A stretch of 64,000 nucleotides of DNA from Saprospirales bacterium (lineage in GTDB: Bacteria; Bacteroidota; Bacteroidia; Chitinophagales; Saprospiraceae), in contig JADJTT010000003.1 of the NCBI GenBank assembly GCA_016711045.1, positions 310,001-374,000 on the forward strand, read 5' to 3'. A program made the position numbers and the translations under genes. Below are positions 47,830 to 56,987 of this stretch, piece by piece. Under the pieces are notes generated by a model. That model was not told the DNA's origin. It worked only from the letters and a program-made list of their open reading frames with translations, and did no database searches. Position 1 is the first letter of the stretch. Every line of letters begins with the position of its first letter.

Positions 47830-49956
47830 ATGGAAGGAATTATCCCTAAACTGATCGCAGAAAGCCTTCAGATTCCCCTCCACTCCGTTCGGCAAACGAT
47901 CCTGCTTTTTGAAGAAGGAGCTACCATCCCTTTTATCGCCCGGTACCGAAAGGAGCGGACGGGCTCGCTCGACGAGGTGCAGATCGCGGAGATCCAACAA
48001 CAGTGGAAAAAGCTGCGCGACCTGGAAGACCGCAAAGTCTTCGTCCTGCAATCGATCGAAGAGCAAGGGAAACTTACAGATGACCTCCGCAAACGGATCG
48101 AGCAATGCTACGACCCGACCGAACTGGAGGATATTTACCTCCCCTACAAGCGCAAACGCAAAACACGCGCCAGTGTAGCGCGGGATAGAGGGCTCGAGCC
48201 CCTGGCACAGGCTATCTTCAACCAGACAAAAGCACAGCCCCATATCCTGGCTAAAGACTATATCACCGAAGAAGTCCCCACCATCGAAGATGCCCTGCAG
48301 GGTGCTCGCGATATCATCGCCGAATGGATCACCGAAGACGAGCGGGCACGCAACAAGGTGCGGTACTATTTCCGGAAAGGCGCCGTCATCCGCTCCAAGG
48401 TAGCCCGGGGTAAAGAGGAAGAAGGCGAGAAGTTTCGGGATTATTTTCAGTTTGAAGAGCCCCTTCAGAAGTGCCCCTCTCATCGATTGCTGGCCATGCG
48501 CCGCGGGGAAGAGGAAGGGTTCCTTCGCCTGGTGATCGAGCCCGATCCGGAGGAAGTGCTGGTCGCCCTCGACCGCATGTACCTGGCGCCCATCAGCCCC
48601 TGTGCCTCCGAGGTGAAGGAAGCTACCCGCGATGGCTACGAACGGTTGCTGGCGCCGTCTATTGAAACGGAGTTCCGCAACAGCTCCAAAGAAACGGCCG
48701 ACAAAGAAGCCATTGAGGTTTTTGCCGAGAACCTGCGCCAACTCCTCATGGCCGCACCCCTGGGTCAAAAACGCGTGCTGGGAATTGACCCCGGATTCCG
48801 CACCGGCTGTAAAGTAGTCGTCCTCAATGAATACAGCGACCTCCTGCACTATACCACCATTTTTCCCCATCCACCCCAACACAAGGTGGACGAATCGCTC
48901 GACACGATTGGTAAGCTGGTGGAGAAATACCAACTGGAAGCCATAGCCGTGGGCAACGGCACAGCCGGACGTGAGACCATATCCCTGTTTCGCGCAGCGC
49001 CTTTCGCCAAACATATCCCGGTCTTCATGGTCAATGAAAGCGGCGCCTCGATCTACTCCGCTTCCGAGGTGGCCCGCGAGGAATTCCCCGACCATGACCT
49101 CACCGTCAGGGGTTCTGTATCGATCGGCCGCCGATTGATGGACCCGCTCGCAGAGCTGGTGAAGATCGACGCCAAATCGATCGGGGTCGGACAGTACCAG
49201 CACGATGTCAACCAGGTCCAGTTGCGGGAAAGCCTGGATCGCGTGGTGGAAAGTTGTGTCAACAGCGTAGGTATCAATGTCAATACAGCCAGCAAACACC
49301 TGCTCACCTACGTCTCCGGACTGGGACCGGCACTGGCTCAAAACATTGTGCAATACCGCTCGGAAAACGGGGCATTCAACTCCCGCGAGGAATTGAAGAA
49401 AGTGCCCCGCATGGGTGACAAGGCCTTCGAATTGAGTGCCGGTTTCCTGCGCATTCGCCAGGGCAGCCATCCGCTCGACAACACGGCCGTACACCCGGAA
49501 AGCTACGCCATCGTGAAACGCATGGCCAACGACCTGGGCTGTACCCTCGAAGAACTCATTGCCCGGAAGGAACTCCAACAGCAAATCGAGCCCAAACGCT
49601 ATATCTCCGGCGATGTGGGATTGCCCACGATCACCGATATTATTAAAGAACTCGCCAAACCTGGCCTCGACCCCCGCGGCGAAGTCCACCCGTTTGAGTT
49701 TTCGCGGGAGGTGCATTCCATAGAGGACCTCCGTATCGGCATGCGCCTCCCCGGCATCGTCACCAACATCACCAACTTCGGCGCCTTCGTCGATATCGGC
49801 GTCAAACAGGACGGACTGGTCCACATCTCCCAGCTGGCCAATAAATTTGTCAAAAATCCCGCCGACGTCGTCTCCCTCCAGCAGGAAGTCCTCGTCAAAG
49901 TGGTGGATTTGGATGTAGCCCGAAAACGGATTAATTTGTCGATGAAGGAAAACTGA
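47830..49956 (+). CDS. tex: Tex-family RNA-binding transcription accessory protein
   Basis: From ATG 47830 (MEGIIPKLIAESLQ) the 708-residue protein shows the Tex architecture: N-terminal helical domain (FIARYRKERTGSLDE), a YqgF/RuvC-like domain (VLGIDPGFRTGCKVVV), helix-hairpin-helix repeats (LLTYVSGLGPALAQNIVQY, LKKVPRMGDKAFE) and a C-terminal S1 domain (GMRLPGIVTNITNFGAFVDI). The length is standard. The in-frame start upstream at 47785 would read through a word palindrome and is rejected. Tex proteins bind nucleic acids and influence transcription and possibly RNA quality control. A TPR gene follows with a 5-bp gap. Confidence 0.95.
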   Translation: MEGIIPKLIAESLQIPLHSVRQTILLFEEGATIPFIARYRKERTGSLDEVQIAEIQQQWKKLRDLEDRKVFVLQSIEEQGKLTDDLRKRIEQCYDPTELEDIYLPYKRKRKTRASVARDRGLEPLAQAIFNQTKAQPHILAKDYITEEVPTIEDALQGARDIIAEWITEDERARNKVRYYFRKGAVIRSKVARGKEEEGEKFRDYFQFEEPLQKCPSHRLLAMRRGEEEGFLRLVIEPDPEEVLVALDRMYLAPISPCASEVKEATRDGYERLLAPSIETEFRNSSKETADKEAIEVFAENLRQLLMAAPLGQKRVLGIDPGFRTGCKVVVLNEYSDLLHYTTIFPHPPQHKVDESLDTIGKLVEKYQLEAIAVGNGTAGRETISLFRAAPFAKHIPVFMVNESGASIYSASEVAREEFPDHDLTVRGSVSIGRRLMDPLAELVKIDAKSIGVGQYQHDVNQVQLRESLDRVVESCVNSVGINVNTASKHLLTYVSGLGPALAQNIVQYRSENGAFNSREELKKVPRMGDKAFELSAGFLRIRQGSHPLDNTAVHPESYAIVKRMANDLGCTLEELIARKELQQQIEPKRYISGDVGLPTITDIIKELAKPGLDPRGEVHPFEFSREVHSIEDLRIGMRLPGIVTNITNFGAFVDIGVKQDGLVHISQLANKFVKNPADVVSLQQEVLVKVVDLDVARKRINLSMKEN

Positions 49957-49961
49957 AAAAT

Positions 49962-50291
49962 ATGCCCCGACTCACCCAACTCTTAGCCCTCCACGCCGAT
50001 TCCCCCAACGACACCTTTCTCCTGTTCGCGCTTGCCAAGGAGTATGAAAAAATGGGGGAAGAAGACAACGCGCTGGCCTACTACCTGCAGCTGCGGAGCG
50101 TCGACCCCGATTATGTGGGATTGTACTACCACCTGGGCAGGCTTTACCAGCGCCGCCAGGATTTGGACTCGGCGATTGATACGTATAAAGCCGGAATGGG
50201 CGTAGCCAAACGGCTGGGCGATTCACATGCCTATAGCGAATTGGCGGGCGCCAAGCTGGAGATCGCCGACGAAGATGACGAGGATTTCTAG
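49962..50291 (+). CDS. Small TPR-repeat protein
   Basis: The 109-residue protein consists of about three tetratricopeptide-like helices pairs (FLLFALAKEYEKMGEEDNALAYYLQL, VGLYYHLGRLYQRRQDLDSAIDTYKAG), with a very acidic C-terminus (IADEDDEDF). No signal peptide. It starts 5 bp after tex and is likely co-transcribed. It overlaps the convergent dapF by 4 bp. TPR domains mediate protein contacts; the partner is unknown. Confidence 0.85.
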   Translation: MPRLTQLLALHADSPNDTFLLFALAKEYEKMGEEDNALAYYLQLRSVDPDYVGLYYHLGRLYQRRQDLDSAIDTYKAGMGVAKRLGDSHAYSELAGAKLEIADEDDEDF

Positions 50292-51085
50292 CGGACAAAT
50301 ACTCCGCCAAAAACCATTTTTGTAGGACCGCAGAGCCAGATATCCCGGAAGCCTTCTTCTGTTTTTAGAAATCGTACTTCCAGGTTACCCCCTTTCGCAC
50401 GTACCGGGATTTGAACGGGTTCTCCGGCAGGCAGGCCTCTTTTCAGGGAAGTAACCAATGCAGAAGCGGTGATACCGGTGCCGCACGAAAGGGTTTCATC
50501 TTCTACCCCCCGCTCATAGGTAGCCACGGCGATGCCGGCGTCTTCTTCCTCCACAAAGTTGACATTCGTGCCTTCCTGCCGGAACCGGTCGCTGTAGCGA
50601 ACGGCCTTTCCGAGTGCACAGACATCTACAGCAGACACTTTATCGACAAAGCGCACGTAGTGAGGTGACCCTGTATTCAGAAAATAGAAGTCCTCTCCTG
50701 CTTCCACGACTTTCACATCCCCCATTTTCAATTCCACCCATCCCTGCTCGCGGAAGAACGCCTCGTGGAGTCCATCAGCCGCGAGAAATTGGTAGTGCGG
50801 CTTCCGGATGCCTACCTGGAACGCAAATGCCACCGTGCATCGACCTCCATTGCCACACATGCTACCTTCCCGGCCATCGGCGTTGTAGTATTTCATCTCA
50901 AAATCCAGTTCCGGGCTTTTCAGCAAGGCGATCAACCCATCGGCCCCAATGCCGAAATGGCGGTCGCACAGATGCCGGATCAGGGTTTCATCCGCAAGGT
51001 CTATGTGCGGTGATTCCCTGTGGTCGATCATGATAAAATCGTTGCCCGCACCGTGGTATTTAAAAAAGGGAAATGTGGCTGCCAT
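50288..51085 (-). CDS. dapF: Diaminopimelate epimerase
   Basis: The 265-residue protein has the two-domain epimerase fold with both catalytic cysteines: SMCGNGGRCTVAFA in the first half and LSCGTGITASALV in the second. It starts FPFFKYHGAGNDFIMIDHRE, the usual N-terminal motif with substrate Asn. It converts LL- to meso-diaminopimelate for lysine and peptidoglycan synthesis in the cytoplasm. The length is normal. It ends 4 bp inside the convergent TPR gene. A small membrane protein lies upstream on the same strand. Confidence 0.95.
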   Translation of the reverse strand: MAATFPFFKYHGAGNDFIMIDHRESPHIDLADETLIRHLCDRHFGIGADGLIALLKSPELDFEMKYYNADGREGSMCGNGGRCTVAFAFQVGIRKPHYQFLAADGLHEAFFREQGWVELKMGDVKVVEAGEDFYFLNTGSPHYVRFVDKVSAVDVCALGKAVRYSDRFRQEGTNVNFVEEEDAGIAVATYERGVEDETLSCGTGITASALVTSLKRGLPAGEPVQIPVRAKGGNLEVRFLKTEEGFRDIWLCGPTKMVFGGVFVR

Positions 51086-51103
51086 ATTATTAGTTTAGCG
51101 GGT

Positions 51104-51325
51104 TCAACCTTTAATGCTGTCCGTCTTGATCGAATCCTGTTGCACGGGTTCTTCGGTGGCCGGAATCCCCTTCATGGAAGGCCGGCCGAGTTGTACCCAC
51201 CGGATATAGACAAGGCCGGTAAAAAACAGGATAATACCCAGGCTGATCAGGGGAAATTTCTTGCCCCAGATATTTCCGGATTTATCGGGATCGGGTTCTT
51301 CTTGTATCGGATTAAACCAGGCCAT
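51104..51325 (-). CDS. Small membrane protein
   Basis: ATG 51325 (MAWFNPIQEEPDPDK) gives 73 residues, with one membrane helix (FPLISLGIILFFTGLVYI) and a short C-terminal tail (PVQQDSIKTDSIKG). The longer frame starting at 51421 is unlikely because it has no good family support and approaches the divergent protease promoter. It is 18 bp upstream of dapF on the same strand and probably in the same transcript. Function unknown. Confidence 0.65.
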   Translation of the reverse strand: MAWFNPIQEEPDPDKSGNIWGKKFPLISLGIILFFTGLVYIRWVQLGRPSMKGIPATEEPVQQDSIKTDSIKG

Positions 51326-51443
51326 GTTTTGTATTTTCAGGTTGGACAAAATTACAGAAAAATAAAAATATGCCAGAGCCATCCTTTTTCCATAAAATAG
51401 CGTTAAAAAGGGTGACACCATTTTTGGCTTTTAAATTGGGCTT

Positions 51444-52874
51444 ATGAAACAAGTTGGTTTGGTCGCGTTGTCCTCCGTGCTCAGTGCGCTGTTGGCTGTG
51501 GGGATTTACCATTTTTTGGTCCCCAGGCAGGAAGTCATCATCCACGAGACGGTCATGCCCGCCAAGAATCCGTATGAAGGGATGCTGTCCGCTTCAGAGA
51601 AAGGCCCTTCTCCTGCTCCTTCCTTTTTTGGCTCCAGTGCGCCTACCAGTTTTACGGAGGCTGCGGAAGAGGTAATTACGGCCGTGGTGAATATCAAGGC
51701 AGAAAACCGCCATTGGTTACGACGCTATCATGGGGGTATATCCACCGGTTCGGGCGTGATCATTTCCCCCGACGGGTATGTGGTGACAAACAACCACGTA
51801 GTAGAGGAGGCCGACGATTTTGAGATCACCATGAATGACAAGCGGGAGTTCAAGGCCAAGCTGATCGGCACGGACCCGAGCACGGATCTTGCCTTGTTGA
51901 AGATCGAAGCCACCGAGTTGCCTCACCTGCAGTTTGGCAACTCCGACTCCGTGCGTGTAGGAGAATGGGTAATGGCCGTGGGCAACCCGTTCAATCTGGA
52001 ATCGACGGTCACCGCCGGGATCGTGAGTGCGAAAGGCCGCAATATCGACATCCTGGAAGGGGATTATAGCATTGAATCGTTTATCCAAACCGATGCAGCT
52101 GTCAACCCAGGCAACAGCGGGGGCGCGCTGGTCAATACCCGCGGCGACCTGATCGGCATCAATACCGCTATCATCACCCGGTCGGGGCGCTACGAGGGCT
52201 ACTCCTTCGCCGTGCCGTCCAACCTGGCCTACAAGGTCGTGCGCGACCTGCGCGATTTTGGCAAAGTGAAACGCGGGGTCCTGGGGGTAGGCATTGAAGA
52301 ATTGACCAGTGAACTGGTTAAGGAGCTGGGTATGTCCTCGGCAGATGGCATCTATATCAACCGGGTCACCTCCGATGGCGGAGCATTTAAAGCAGGCATC
52401 CGGCGGGGCGATGTGATCATACGTGTAAATGGCTACAAGGTGGGCACGATGCCTGAATTGCAGGAGCTTGTTGCCCGTTACCGCCCGGGCAACAAGCTCA
52501 TCGTGGAATATTTTCGAGCGGGCAAACTGCAAAAAGCGGAGGTCACCCTTCAAGATGCGTTTGCCTCAAGCCCTTCTGAAAACACGGAAGAAGAAAGCTT
52601 CCTCCAGACCCTTGGGTTCGAACTTCGCGACCTGTCGGAAGAAGAACTGACCCGCCTTGGCAAGCCCGGGGTTTACGTAGCGAGCATTTTCCGCTTCAGC
52701 ACCATTGAAGAAACGCAAATGGAGCCCGGCTATGTCATTACGCACATCAATAGCAAACGGGTGAAAACAAAGTCGGAAGCGATCCAACTCATGCAAAAAG
52801 GAGGTGCAGAAATCGTACTCGACGGGTATTATGAAGGCTATACCGATACATATACCTACACCTTTCGCCCCTAA
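51444..52874 (+). CDS. HtrA/DegQ-family serine protease with two PDZ domains
   Basis: The 476-residue protein has an N-terminal membrane anchor or signal (LVALSSVLSALLAVGIYHFLV), a linker, and a trypsin-like domain with the complete triad: His in VVTNNHVVEEAD, Asp in DPSTDLALLKIEA and Ser in NPGNSGGALV. PDZ1 follows (RGVLGVGIEELTSELVKEL ... GIRRGDVIIRVNG), then a divergent PDZ2 (RDLSEEELTRLGKPGVYVAS). It should degrade or refold damaged proteins in the periplasm. It is divergent from dapF's neighbour and is followed by the carboxylase gene after 44 bp. Confidence 0.93.
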   Translation: MKQVGLVALSSVLSALLAVGIYHFLVPRQEVIIHETVMPAKNPYEGMLSASEKGPSPAPSFFGSSAPTSFTEAAEEVITAVVNIKAENRHWLRRYHGGISTGSGVIISPDGYVVTNNHVVEEADDFEITMNDKREFKAKLIGTDPSTDLALLKIEATELPHLQFGNSDSVRVGEWVMAVGNPFNLESTVTAGIVSAKGRNIDILEGDYSIESFIQTDAAVNPGNSGGALVNTRGDLIGINTAIITRSGRYEGYSFAVPSNLAYKVVRDLRDFGKVKRGVLGVGIEELTSELVKELGMSSADGIYINRVTSDGGAFKAGIRRGDVIIRVNGYKVGTMPELQELVARYRPGNKLIVEYFRAGKLQKAEVTLQDAFASSPSENTEEESFLQTLGFELRDLSEEELTRLGKPGVYVASIFRFSTIEETQMEPGYVITHINSKRVKTKSEAIQLMQKGGAEIVLDGYYEGYTDTYTYTFRP

Positions 52875-52918
52875 TGCTCATTTTCGTATCTTGGCGCCCC
52901 TAACTGAATCGACAAGCT

Positions 52919-54552
52919 ATGGCAAAAACAGACCTGGAACGTTCCCGTAATGAAGATCACCTTAAACTGCTCGTCTACCGGATGCATCACCGAATGGAGC
53001 AGGTCAAACTCGGGGGTGGAAAAAAGAAAATTGAAAAGCTGCATGCACAGGGCCAACTCACAGCCCGGGAACGGATCGAATACCTGGCAGATAAAGACCG
53101 TCCAATTTTTGAGATCGGGGCGTTCGCCGGCTTTGAAATGTATGAAGAACATGGCGGCTGCCCTGCAGGCGGAGTGATAGTGGTCATTGCCTACGTCAGG
53201 GGACGGCAATGTATCATCGTGGCCAACGATGCGACAGTGAAAGCGGGGGCCTGGTTTCCCATCACGGGAAAAAAGAATCTGCGTGCCCAGGAGATCGCCA
53301 TGGAAAACCGCCTGCCGATCATCTACCTCGTCGATAGCGCCGGCGTATACCTGCCGATGCAGGACGAGATCTTTCCCGATAAAGAGCACTTCGGACGGAT
53401 CTTTCGCAACAATGCGCGCATGTCCAGCATGGGGATACCCCAAATTGCCGCCATTATGGGCAGCTGCGTGGCGGGAGGCGCCTACCTCCCCATCATGTCC
53501 GACGAGGCCCTGATCGTGGAAGGCAGCGGGTCCATTTTCTGGCAGGACCCTATCTGGTAAAAGCAGCCATTGGTGAAGATGTCGATAAAGAAACGTTGGG
53601 CGGCGCCCGAACCCAGACCGAGATTTCCGGAATTTGCGACTACAAACCCAAAGATGAAAAGGAATGCCTCGATACCATTCGCGATCTCGTGGATAAAATG
53701 GGGGCATTTGACCGCGCGGGTTTTGACCGGGTGGAGCCCAAACCTCCGAAGGCCGACCCCGCCGAGATTCTCCAATATTTCCCCGAAAATCCTGCCAAAC
53801 CCTACGACACCCTGGAGATTCTTAAAAGACTGGTAGATGATTCCAAACTTACTTTATACAAAAAAGACTACGGAAAAACCATTATCTGCGCCTATGCGCG
53901 CATCGACGGCTGGTCGGTAGGCATCGTGGCCAATAGCCGTGAAGTGGTAAAAACCGCCAAAGGTGAAATGCAATTCGGCGGCGTCATTTATTCGGATTCA
54001 GCCGATAAAGCAGCGCGATTTATCCTGAATTGCAACCAAAAGCGTATTCCTCTTGTTTTTCTCCACGATGTGACCGGATTTATGGTTGGTACGCGGTCGG
54101 AACATGGGGGCATCATTAAAGACGGGGCTAAAATGGTCAATGCCGTAGCCAATTCCACGGTGCCCAAATTCAGCGTTGTGATGGGAAATTCTTTCGGCGC
54201 AGGCAACTACGCCATGTGCGGCAAAGCGTATGATCCCCGGTTGATCGTAGCCTGGCCCACAGCCCGGATTGCGGTGATGGGGGGTGAACAAGCCGCCCAG
54301 GTGTTGATGCAAATCCAGGTTTCCGCGCTGAAATCCAAGGGGGAAGAATTGAATAAAGAAGATGAAAAGCGCCTGTTTGAGGCCATCAAAGGGCGCTATG
54401 AACAACAAACGTCCCCTTATTACGCTGCGGCCCGTCTCTGGGTAGATGCCATCATCGAGCCGCAACAGACCCGGCAGTTTATTTCCATGGGAATCGAAGC
54501 CGCCAACCACGCTCCTGTCGAAAAATTCAATGTAGGTGTCTTTCAAGTATGA
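52919..54552 (+). CDS. Acyl-CoA carboxylase beta (carboxyltransferase) subunit, frameshifted near 53535
   Basis: The two frames together encode about 544 residues of a carboxyltransferase subunit, related to methylcrotonyl-/propionyl-CoA carboxylase beta. The first frame holds LVDSAGVYLPMQDEIFPDK and AAIMGSCVAGGAYLPIMSDEA and stops after SGSIF. The second continues LAGPYLVKAAIGEDVD, then FMVGTRSEHGGIIKDGAKMV, SFGAGNYAMCGKAYDPR and WPTARIAVMGGEQAA. One extra base in the TTTT run at 53535-53538 makes IFLAGP. All catalytic segments are intact on both sides, so the frame break is more likely an error than decay. It would act with a biotin-carrying alpha subunit, not encoded here. It overlaps the small membrane gene by 4 bp. 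Confidence 0.9.
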
Positions 54553-54710
54553 AAAAAATGGAAAAATCATCGAATCCGGAAGACGGAAAAACATCCGGCT
54601 TTAGCGTATGGGTAAAGCGGATGGGTATCGTCGGTTTTATGTTCTTTCTTTTAAAAGGAATAGGCTGGCTGGTACTCGGAAGTGTGGTCGGTAAATGCGC
54701 ATTGGGATAG
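54549..54710 (+). CDS. Small membrane protein, 53 residues
   Basis: ATG 54549 overlaps the carboxylase stop (ATGA), suggesting coupled translation. The product starts MKKMEKSSNPEDGKTSG and has one hydrophobic segment (MGIVGFMFFLLKGIGWLVLG). Its end at 54710 is 28 bp before the methyltransferase. I do not recognise a family. The gene is short but the overlap and composition support it. Confidence 0.65.
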   Translation: MKKMEKSSNPEDGKTSGFSVWVKRMGIVGFMFFLLKGIGWLVLGSVVGKCALG

Positions 54711-54737
54711 ATCCCTCCATTTCTCAAAATTAGCCTC

Positions 54738-55892
54738 GTGCAATTAATCGCTAAAACATTTCACGGCATGGAGTCCGTTCTTGCGGAAGAACTTCGCGAG
54801 TTGGGAGCCGAATCCGTGGAAGAACTCACCCGGGCCGTTTTATTTGAAGGAGGACCGGAATGGATTTACCGTGCCAACCTGGAGTTGCGCACGGCACTTC
54901 GGGTGCTCGTCACGATCCATACCTTTACCTGCACCACTGAGCATGAACTTTACACAGGCGTTCGGGAGATCGACTGGCGGCCCTACCTCACTCCTCAGGA
55001 TACCCTGGCCGTCGAAGCCGTGGTGAATTCCCCCTATTTCACCCACTCGCACTATGTAGCGCTGAAAGCCAAAGATGCGATTGTAGACCAGCTTCGCGAC
55101 CACGATGGGCAGCGCCCCAGCAATGACGTGAAGGCCCCTACCCTGCCTATCCAGATCCATATTCGGGATAATCAGTGCACGGTGTTGCTCGATAGTACCG
55201 GGGAGCCCTTGTTTAAAAGAGGGTACCGCCTGGAAACCGGCCCCGCCCCGCTGAATGAAGTGCTGGCAGCCGGGATGCTGAAGCTGGCAGGCTGGCCCAG
55301 GGAAGATGCGGCATTCTTCGACCCTATGTGCGGCTCGGGCACCCTGCCCATTGAAGCAGCCCTCATGTCTACTCATACGCCTTCGCAGTGGTATCGCACG
55401 CATTTTGCTTTTCAAAACTGGAAAGATTACGATCCGGCGTTGTGGGAGACTACCCGAAAGGACGCAGAGGAAAAAATAGTGATGAAGGCGCCTCCGATCC
55501 TCGGTTCCGACAGCCACCCCAACGCTATCCGGATCGCCCGCAATAATGCCGCTATCACCAATGTATACGACCTGATCGAGTGGAAACACGTCCCAATGGA
55601 GGACGCCCCCATTCCTGAAAAGAAAGGGGTTATGATACTCAACCCTCCCTACAACGAGCGTATGCCTGTCGCGGAGATCGAGGCGCTTTACCAAATGATC
55701 GGAAGCAACCTCAAGCATCGCTTCTCCGGGTTTGAGGCCTGGGTGCTGTCGGCCAATGAAAAAGCCATTCATTCTATTGGACTTAGACCTTCGCGGAGAA
55801 TTAGCCTTTTCAATGGCGCCCTGCCTTGTAAATTCCTCAAATTTGAACTCTATGACGGCAGCCGCAAAACCAAAAAGAACCTGGAGGATTAA
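54738..55892 (+). CDS. rlmL: THUMP-domain rRNA (guanine-N2) methyltransferase, RlmL-like
   Basis: The 384-residue protein has an N-terminal THUMP-type RNA-binding domain (AKTFHGMESVLAEELRELGA), then a class I methyltransferase fold: MLKLAGWPREDAAFFDPMCGSGTLPIEAAL (SAM and DPxxGSG site) and the catalytic NPPY motif (GVMILNPPYNERMP). It matches the methyltransferase half of RlmL (23S rRNA m2G2445), not the longer gamma-proteobacterial fusion. It starts 28 bp after the small membrane gene and overlaps the next small secreted gene at its end. Confidence 0.92.
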   Translation: MQLIAKTFHGMESVLAEELRELGAESVEELTRAVLFEGGPEWIYRANLELRTALRVLVTIHTFTCTTEHELYTGVREIDWRPYLTPQDTLAVEAVVNSPYFTHSHYVALKAKDAIVDQLRDHDGQRPSNDVKAPTLPIQIHIRDNQCTVLLDSTGEPLFKRGYRLETGPAPLNEVLAAGMLKLAGWPREDAAFFDPMCGSGTLPIEAALMSTHTPSQWYRTHFAFQNWKDYDPALWETTRKDAEEKIVMKAPPILGSDSHPNAIRIARNNAAITNVYDLIEWKHVPMEDAPIPEKKGVMILNPPYNERMPVAEIEALYQMIGSNLKHRFSGFEAWVLSANEKAIHSIGLRPSRRISLFNGALPCKFLKFELYDGSRKTKKNLED

Positions 55893-56208
55893 TATCGTTT
55901 TTTCACTCTTCGTTCTCTTCGCCGGATACATGGAAGGAAATGCACAAACCGGCTGGCAGCCTTCTGCGCAGGATTCGATACCGACCCTGCAGCAGGCGTT
56001 TCTCCAACCCCCCGGCGCCTTATGGCTACCCGCAACCGCCCCTACGAGCCTTTTTTGCCGGCTGGAATGGAATTGGGAGAAAAAGACACAAATCCCCCTG
56101 CGGATCCGGCTCGGCACTCTTGATTATGTAGATCAACTGGAGGGAAAAGGAAGTGACCTTTACACGAGATCGAATAAGTCGAGTACGCCCGGGGTACGGA
56201 CAAACTGA
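55852..56208 (+). CDS. Small secreted hypothetical protein
   Basis: An ATG at 55852, 41 bp inside the methyltransferase gene in another frame, opens a signal-like segment (INIVFSLFVLFAGYMEGNAQ). The 118-residue product has a single compact domain ending IRLGTLDYVDQLEGKGS. Similar endings occur in small Bacteroidota proteins of unknown function. Its 3' end overlaps the convergent bshB1 gene by 49 bp. The overlap at both ends makes the call moderate. Confidence 0.5.
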   Translation: MTAAAKPKRTWRINIVFSLFVLFAGYMEGNAQTGWQPSAQDSIPTLQQAFLQPPGALWLPATAPTSLFCRLEWNWEKKTQIPLRIRLGTLDYVDQLEGKGSDLYTRSNKSSTPGVRTN

Positions 56209-56891
56209 TACCCCTCCGCATAGTCAAAGCCCGCCGGACGGCCGAAAACGGCTCCCTTGGCCCGCAGAAAATCCATGAAAGACTTTCCGGAAATAGGGGT
56301 AGCCAGTTCCTGCGTATACTCATCGGCGTCGGGATTGAAAAATTGAGAGCGGAAAGCGAGCACAAGCTCCATTTTCCGGTCGATATAGGCAGAAATATCT
56401 ACGACAAAATCGGGGTCGAGGTGCTTGTCCTGAATATAGTGATAGACGGCTTTCGGTCGCCATTGCGGTTGGATAGTTCCCTCCGGATCGTGGGTTTCGA
56501 CTTTCACCAGTCCGGAAAAAAAACAGGCATCGGCAACCAATTTGGCAGCCCGTCCATGATCGGGATGCCGGTCGCTGAGGGCATTGCACAGGACGATTTC
56601 CGGCCGGCAAGCACGAATAGCGCCCACAATGGCGCGGATAGAAACCTGATCGTGTGCAAAAAAACCATCGGCCAGATCGAGGTTCCACCGGAATTGAGCG
56701 CCCATCATCCGTGCCGCTTCTTCCGCCTCCCTGGTCCGGATAGCTGCTGTGCCCCGGGTGCCCAGTTCACCGCGCGTCAGATCGAGCAATCCTACTGTTT
56801 TTCCCTGGTCGATATGCCTGAGTAAGGTGCCTGAACAACTCAATTCTACATCATCCGGATGGACACCTACCGCTAAAATATCTATTTTCAT
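56160..56891 (-). CDS. bshB1: Bacillithiol biosynthesis deacetylase BshB1
   Basis: The 243-residue protein has the PIG-L/LmbE zinc deacetylase motifs: AVGVHPDDVELSCSGTL near the N-terminus and DRHPDHGRAAKLV, giving the His/Asp ligands, with a final HYIQDKHLDPDFVVDIS strand. It removes acetyl from GlcNAc-malate in bacillithiol synthesis, a known low-molecular-weight thiol pathway in Firmicutes and Bacteroidota. Other bsh genes are not in the window. The gene overlaps the convergent small secreted gene and is divergent from the propeller gene, with about 96 bp between the starts. Confidence 0.93.
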   Translation of the reverse strand: MKIDILAVGVHPDDVELSCSGTLLRHIDQGKTVGLLDLTRGELGTRGTAAIRTREAEEAARMMGAQFRWNLDLADGFFAHDQVSIRAIVGAIRACRPEIVLCNALSDRHPDHGRAAKLVADACFFSGLVKVETHDPEGTIQPQWRPKAVYHYIQDKHLDPDFVVDISAYIDRKMELVLAFRSQFFNPDADEYTQELATPISGKSFMDFLRAKGAVFGRPAGFDYAEGYQFVRTPGVLDLFDLV

Positions 56892-56987
56892 AAATTGTGG
56901 ATTAATTCAAATAACTGCCCCGCCCGAGGGACGGGAGTTACGCATAATGCGTATTCAAAGATTATTAAAGGTAATAAATTGATTAAA

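Noticed and set aside
47818..49824. 668-residue minus-strand frame opposite tex
   Set aside because: Tex has a full domain set on the plus strand; the opposite frame has no family signature.
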